Shown: piece by piece, positions 60,770-64,000 of the stretch | Numbering within the stretch: position 1 is the first letter of the stretch | How the letters are laid out: every line of letters begins with the position of its first letter | From: Arthrobacter sp. SPG23 | GTDB taxonomy: Bacteria > Actinomycetota > Actinomycetes > Actinomycetales > Micrococcaceae | Direction of reading: 5' to 3' | DNA: 64,000 nucleotides | Assembly: GCF_000876655.1 (NCBI RefSeq) | Contig: NZ_JYCN01000025.1 | Span: forward strand, 1 to 64,000 | The notes under the pieces: generated by a model | Databases searched by the model: none | The model's input: the letters and a program-made list of their open reading frames with translations, nothing else | What the model was told of the DNA's origin: nothing | Made by a program: the position numbers and the translations under genes

Positions 60770-61880
60770 CCGTCACCGATCCCACGTTGGGCAGGGCGTG
60801 GCGCACGGCGTGGTCGAGGCTGCTGGTGAGCTGATTCAGCTCGCCCAGGTCGCCTGCCGGGGTGAACGGCACGCTGATTTCCACGTGGAGCCTGTGCCCG
60901 GACCAGCGCAGGCGCGACGTTGTTCCTGCAGGGGCCGAGTCTTGTGTGACGGCGCTGAGCTTGTCGGTCAGCTTGGGGTCCACGCCATCCATCAGGCGGC
61001 GGCCCACGTCCCTGACGGTCCCCCACAGCAGCACAGCAATGGCCGCGGAGATCAGCAGCCCCACGATCGGATCGGCAAGCGGGAACCCAAGCCAGATGCC
61101 CACGACGCCCGCAACGACTGCCAGGGATGTGAACCCGTCGGTCCGCGCGTGGATGCCGTCAGCAACCAGCGCAGCGGAGCCGATCCTGCGGCCCACCCGG
61201 ATGCGGTAAATGGCGACGAGTTCATTTCCGGCGAAGCCCACCAGCCCGGCAGCCAGCACCCACCCCAGGTTGTGGACAGGCTGGGGTTCGAAGAAACGGC
61301 GGACGGATTCGACGGCGGCAACCACCGCGGAGAGCGCGATCATGGCCACGATGAAGAGGCCCGCCAGGTCCTCGGCGCGGCCGAAGCCGTGCGTGTAGGT
61401 GCGGGTGCCCGGGCGGCGCCCGAGCAGGAAGGCGATCCACAGCGGCACGGCCGTCAGCGCATCGGAGAAGTTATGGACGGTATCCGCCAGCAGCGCCACC
61501 GACCCGCTGACCAGGACGATAATCAGCTGGAAAACCGACGTGGCGCCAAGGCCCAGCAGGGAGACCTTCACGGCGCGGATGCCCTGGGCGCTGGTTTCCA
61601 GCGCCGTGTCGATCGAATCGGCGGAGTCGTGCGAGTGCGGAACAAACAGCTCGTGCAGCCACCCCTTCAGGCCCGTGGGGTGGTCGTGGTCATGGGCGTG
61701 CTCATGGTCGCCGTGCTCATGGGCGTGGTCGCCGTGGGCGTGGGCGTGGCCATGACCGTGCTCGCCGGCGCCGTGGGCGTGGTCGCCATGGTCGTGCTCG
61801 TGGTCGTGCTCGTGCTCGCCGTCATGCGCGTGCGTGTGCGAACCGACGTCACGGCCGGCCGGCGGGATAGGGCGGCTCAT
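60750..61880 (-). CDS. Cation diffusion facilitator (Zn2+/Cd2+/Co2+ exporter)
   Basis: 376 residues. The N-terminal ~70 residues are extremely His/Asp/Glu-rich (HEHDHEHDHGDHAHG and similar), a metal-binding tail. Six helices follow, with family residues HNFSDALTAVPLW (H-x3-D of helix 2) and DGIHARTDGFTSL (the second H-x3-D, helix 5). The C-terminal cytoplasmic domain is present. It overlaps the upstream ArsR-type gene by 4 bp, so metal-sensing repressor and exporter form one operon. Its 3' end overlaps the convergent BASS gene by 20 bp. Confidence 0.95.
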   Translation of the reverse strand: MSRPIPPAGRDVGSHTHAHDGEHEHDHEHDHGDHAHGAGEHGHGHAHAHGDHAHEHGDHEHAHDHDHPTGLKGWLHELFVPHSHDSADSIDTALETSAQGIRAVKVSLLGLGATSVFQLIIVLVSGSVALLADTVHNFSDALTAVPLWIAFLLGRRPGTRTYTHGFGRAEDLAGLFIVAMIALSAVVAAVESVRRFFEPQPVHNLGWVLAAGLVGFAGNELVAIYRIRVGRRIGSAALVADGIHARTDGFTSLAVVAGVVGIWLGFPLADPIVGLLISAAIAVLLWGTVRDVGRRLMDGVDPKLTDKLSAVTQDSAPAGTTSRLRWSGHRLHVEISVPFTPAGDLGELNQLTSSLDHAVRHALPNVGSVTVTPRFS

Positions 61881-62254
61881 GACGCGGCCTCTACGCTGGT
61901 TCCGTGCGGCGCGAGTCCGTGGTGGGGTGCAGTGCCGAGTGCGTGCTCAGCCTGGTGGATGGCGTCGGCCACGAGCTCCCACGCGTGGCCGTCCTGAAGC
62001 CGGTAATAGACCTTGGTGCCTTCCTGGCGGGTGGCCACCATCCTGGCGAGCCGCATCTTGGCAAGATGCTGGGAGACGGCGGCTGCGGACTTCCCGGCCT
62101 TCTCCGCGAGGGCGTTGACCGGAAGCTCTCCATTGCGAAGCGCCAGAATCAGCCTGACCCGGGTTGCGTCCGCCAACATGGCAAAGACCTCCACGGCGAG
62201 CTCCACGTACTGGCTGTCGGGGCCCAGGGTGCGAGCACTATTATCTGCATTCAT
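61877..62254 (-). CDS. ArsR/SmtB-family metal-sensing repressor
   Basis: 125 residues. The winged helix is clear (FAMLADATRVRLILALRNGE, then AVSQHLAKMRLARMVATRQE and VYYRL). The alpha-5 zinc site of SmtB/CzrA would be D-x-H-x10-H-x2-H/E. Here DGHAWELVADAIHQAEH keeps D, the first H and the last H, but the middle His is shifted by one (IHQ), so metal specificity may differ. Its ATG lies within a perfect dyad, a probable autoregulatory operator. It is coupled to the CDF exporter by a 4-bp overlap. Confidence 0.93.
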   Translation of the reverse strand: MNADNSARTLGPDSQYVELAVEVFAMLADATRVRLILALRNGELPVNALAEKAGKSAAAVSQHLAKMRLARMVATRQEGTKVYYRLQDGHAWELVADAIHQAEHALGTAPHHGLAPHGTSVEAAS

Positions 62255-62263
62255 ACGCAGATA
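62242..62263 (-). promoter_or_regulatory. Operator-like dyad overlapping the ArsR start codon
   Basis: TATCTGC and GCAGATA form perfect 7-bp arms around an 8-bp spacer (ATTCATAC). The ArsR start codon lies in the spacer. There is no clear ribosome site upstream, so the mRNA may be leaderless, with the repressor site covering the transcription start. Confidence 0.6.
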
Positions 62264-62291
62264 CTTTCATAGCGGCTGCCCGACTACAAGC

Positions 62292-63812
62292 TCAGTGGCC
62301 GCTGAGTTTGCCGCCAAGGCGCTCGCGCATGAGGGTGCTGGCGTCGTTAAGGCCGACGATCTGCACGTCCTTGCCGTGGTGGTGGTATTTCTCGGTGATG
62401 GCGTCCAATGCCGCGATAGTGGACGCATCCCACAGGTGGCTGGCGTGCATGTCGATGACCACATGCTCGGGATCCAAGGCGTATTCAAACTGGGTGTAGA
62501 GGTCGTTCGAGGAGGCGAAGAACAACTCCCCGTCCACCACGTAGGTGGCGGTTTCGTGGCCGCCTACAGTGCCGACGCTCCGTTCAACGGTGACGAAGTG
62601 TGCCACGCGGCGGGCGAACAGCACCATCGCCACGAGCACGCCGACTCCCACGCCGATAGCCAGGTTGTGCGTTGTTACCGTGCCGATGACAGTGGCCACC
62701 ATCACCAGGGTTTCGCTCTTGGGCATCATCTTCAGCGTCCGGGGGTGGATGCTGTGCCAGTCGAAGGTGGCCCAGGAAACGAAGATCATCACGGCCACCA
62801 GTGCGGCCATCGGGATCAGCGAGACAATGTCACCCAACACCACCACCAGGATGAGAAGGAAGACGCCGGCCAGGAAGGTGGAGATCCGTGTGCGGGCGCC
62901 GGAGGCCTTGACGTTGATCATGGTCTGGCCGATCATCGCGCAGCCGCCCATGCCGCCGAAGAACCCGGTGACAACGTTGGCCACACCCTGCCCCCAGGCT
63001 TCGCGGGTCTTGTGGGAGCGGGTGTCGGTGACGTCATCCACCAGCTTGGCAGTCATGAGCGACTCGAGCAGGCCGACGAAGGCCATGGCCAGGGCAAACG
63101 GGAAAATGATCTGCAGCGTCTCAAGGCTGAACGGCACGTTCGGGATGAACAGTGTGGGCAGCGAATCGGGCAACTCGCCTTTGTCACCCACGGTGGGAAC
63201 GACGACGGCGGCCAGGACAGTAATCAGGGTCAGCACCACGATCGCGACGAGCGGGGCCGGGACGGCCTTGGTCAGCTTCGGCAGGCCGAAGACGATGACC
63301 AGGCCAAGAACGACGAGGGGGTACACCAGCCACGGAACGCCGAGGAGTTCGGGGACCTGGGACATGAAGATCAGGATGGCCAGGGCGTTGACGAAGCCCA
63401 CCATCACCGAGCGCGGGATGAACCGCATGAGCTTGGCGACCCCTGAGAGACCCAGGACGATTTGGAAGACACCGGCCAGGATCACCGCGGCAACGAAGTA
63501 GTCCACCCCGTGGGAATTCACCAGCGGCGCAATCACCAGGGCAATCGCACCGGTGGCGGCGGAGATCATGGCCGGGCGACCGCCCACAAAGGCGATCGTG
63601 ACGGCCATGGTGAACGAGGCGAACAGGCCGATCCGCGGGTCCACCCCGGCGATGATCGAGAACGCGATCGCCTCCGGAATGAGTGCCAGCGCAACCACCA
63701 GGCCGGCGAGGACCTCGGTCTTGAGCCGGCGCGGCGACATCAGGGTGCCGCGGACCGATTGCAGCTGTTCAGGAGTGAAGGCCGGGGCATCCCCGGCAGT
63801 TTTGACGGCCAT
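62292..63812 (-). CDS. SulP-family anion permease with STAS domain
   Basis: 506 residues. The N-terminal transport domain has LVVALALIPEAIAFSIIAGV and GRPAMISAATGAIALVIAPL, and about 12 membrane helices. GFFGGMGGCAMIGQTMINVKA is the conserved late-helix segment. The C-terminal STAS domain includes VVIDMHASHLWDASTIAALD. It imports sulfate or bicarbonate. A MerR-type dyad lies 135-160 bp upstream, probably in a divergent promoter shared with a gene beyond the window. Confidence 0.95.
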   Translation of the reverse strand: MAVKTAGDAPAFTPEQLQSVRGTLMSPRRLKTEVLAGLVVALALIPEAIAFSIIAGVDPRIGLFASFTMAVTIAFVGGRPAMISAATGAIALVIAPLVNSHGVDYFVAAVILAGVFQIVLGLSGVAKLMRFIPRSVMVGFVNALAILIFMSQVPELLGVPWLVYPLVVLGLVIVFGLPKLTKAVPAPLVAIVVLTLITVLAAVVVPTVGDKGELPDSLPTLFIPNVPFSLETLQIIFPFALAMAFVGLLESLMTAKLVDDVTDTRSHKTREAWGQGVANVVTGFFGGMGGCAMIGQTMINVKASGARTRISTFLAGVFLLILVVVLGDIVSLIPMAALVAVMIFVSWATFDWHSIHPRTLKMMPKSETLVMVATVIGTVTTHNLAIGVGVGVLVAMVLFARRVAHFVTVERSVGTVGGHETATYVVDGELFFASSNDLYTQFEYALDPEHVVIDMHASHLWDASTIAALDAITEKYHHHGKDVQIVGLNDASTLMRERLGGKLSGH

Positions 63813-63946
63813 TGCTGGCTCCGTTCGTAGTCAAGAAGGCACAGGGCAGCGCCTTCGTTGTGCAAATGAATGAGGGGCGCAGCGTTGCGCGGTGAGTGGC
63901 GGCGGAGGAAAGGGCTCTACCCTTGAAGGTCACACCGCTCATTTCA

Positions 63947-63974
63947 AACTCTACCCTAACGTGAGGGTAGAGTT
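63947..63974. promoter_or_regulatory. Perfect MerR-type operator dyad at the window end
   Basis: AACTCTACCCT and AGGGTAGAGTT are perfect 11-bp inverted arms with a 6-bp spacer. The CTCTACCCT/AGGGTAGAG core is typical of MerR-family sites. GGCTCTACCC near 63913 is a further half-site-like match. GGAGG at 63991-63995 looks like the ribosome site of a plus-strand gene starting just past 64000, perhaps the MerR regulator. Confidence 0.75.
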
Positions 63975-64000
63975 AAGCCGACGACAGGACGGAGGTCTCT

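Noticed and set aside
62013..63446. 477-codon plus-strand frame
   Set aside because: Antisense to the ArsR and SulP genes; His/Asp/Gly-rich shadow.

Overview
The window looks like a chromosomal segment of a high-GC actinobacterium of the Micrococcaceae, most likely Arthrobacter or Pseudarthrobacter. This is inferred from the gene content (DUF222/HNH '13E12' protein, LAXTG sortase substrate, Tat-exported cell-surface proteins, paaABCDE operon, tyrosine-kinase-type polysaccharide genes) and from many short REP-like repeats of the form TTCGACAGGCTCAACCACCG. No rRNA, CRISPR array, replication origin or complete prophage was seen.

Layout. 1-3600: the 5' part of a secreted repeat protein, an MBL-fold hydrolase with a decayed duplicate beside it, a tRNA-like structure and tiny Cys-rich ORFs. 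3622-10506: glmS, then a branched-chain 2-oxoacid dehydrogenase operon (E1alpha, E1beta, E2) with a divergent Lrp/AsnC regulator. 11279-17625: two Tat-exported proteins that share an N-terminal module and an upstream DNA motif, each followed by a convergent membrane acyltransferase. 17968-34947: an exopolysaccharide locus (Wzz/BY-kinase, flippase, polymerase, five glycosyltransferases, initiating phosphoglycosyltransferase, DUF4012 protein) interrupted by ISL3 and IS3 debris. 35120-38418: LAXTG protein, VanZ-like protein, galU and a membrane protein, with REP elements in the gaps. 38434-43322: phenylacetyl-CoA epoxidase operon paaABCDE plus an enoyl-CoA hydratase. 43537-48776: a VOC protein, then a five-gene minus-strand operon (Tat-exported protein, PqqD-like protein, HprK-like ATPase fused to a second PqqD-like domain, a second Wzz/BY-kinase, nucleotidyltransferase). 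49028-56174: DUF222/HNH protein, an orphan protein, APC permease, alpha/beta hydrolase, low-molecular-weight tyrosine phosphatase and LytR-CpsA-Psr protein. 56213-64000: metal and ion transport (P-type ATPase, BASS/ACR3-like carrier, CDF exporter with ArsR repressor, SulP permease) ending in a perfect MerR-type dyad.

How the genes fit together. GlmS and GalU supply UDP-sugar precursors. The initiating transferase and glycosyltransferases build a repeat unit, which the flippase and polymerase export and polymerise. The two Wzz/BY-kinases and the LMW phosphatase look like a phosphorylation-controlled chain-length system, and the LCP protein could attach polymer to the wall. The acyltransferases and the SGNH hydrolase could decorate and trim it. 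The most unusual assembly is the 43913-48776 operon. It joins RiPP-type recognition folds (PqqD) and an HprK-like kinase fold to a polysaccharide co-polymerase and a nucleotidyltransferase, but has no RiPP cyclase, protease or obvious precursor peptide. I regard it as the best candidate for an undescribed system. A second notable observation is a set of REP-derived segments translated inside the E2 linker.
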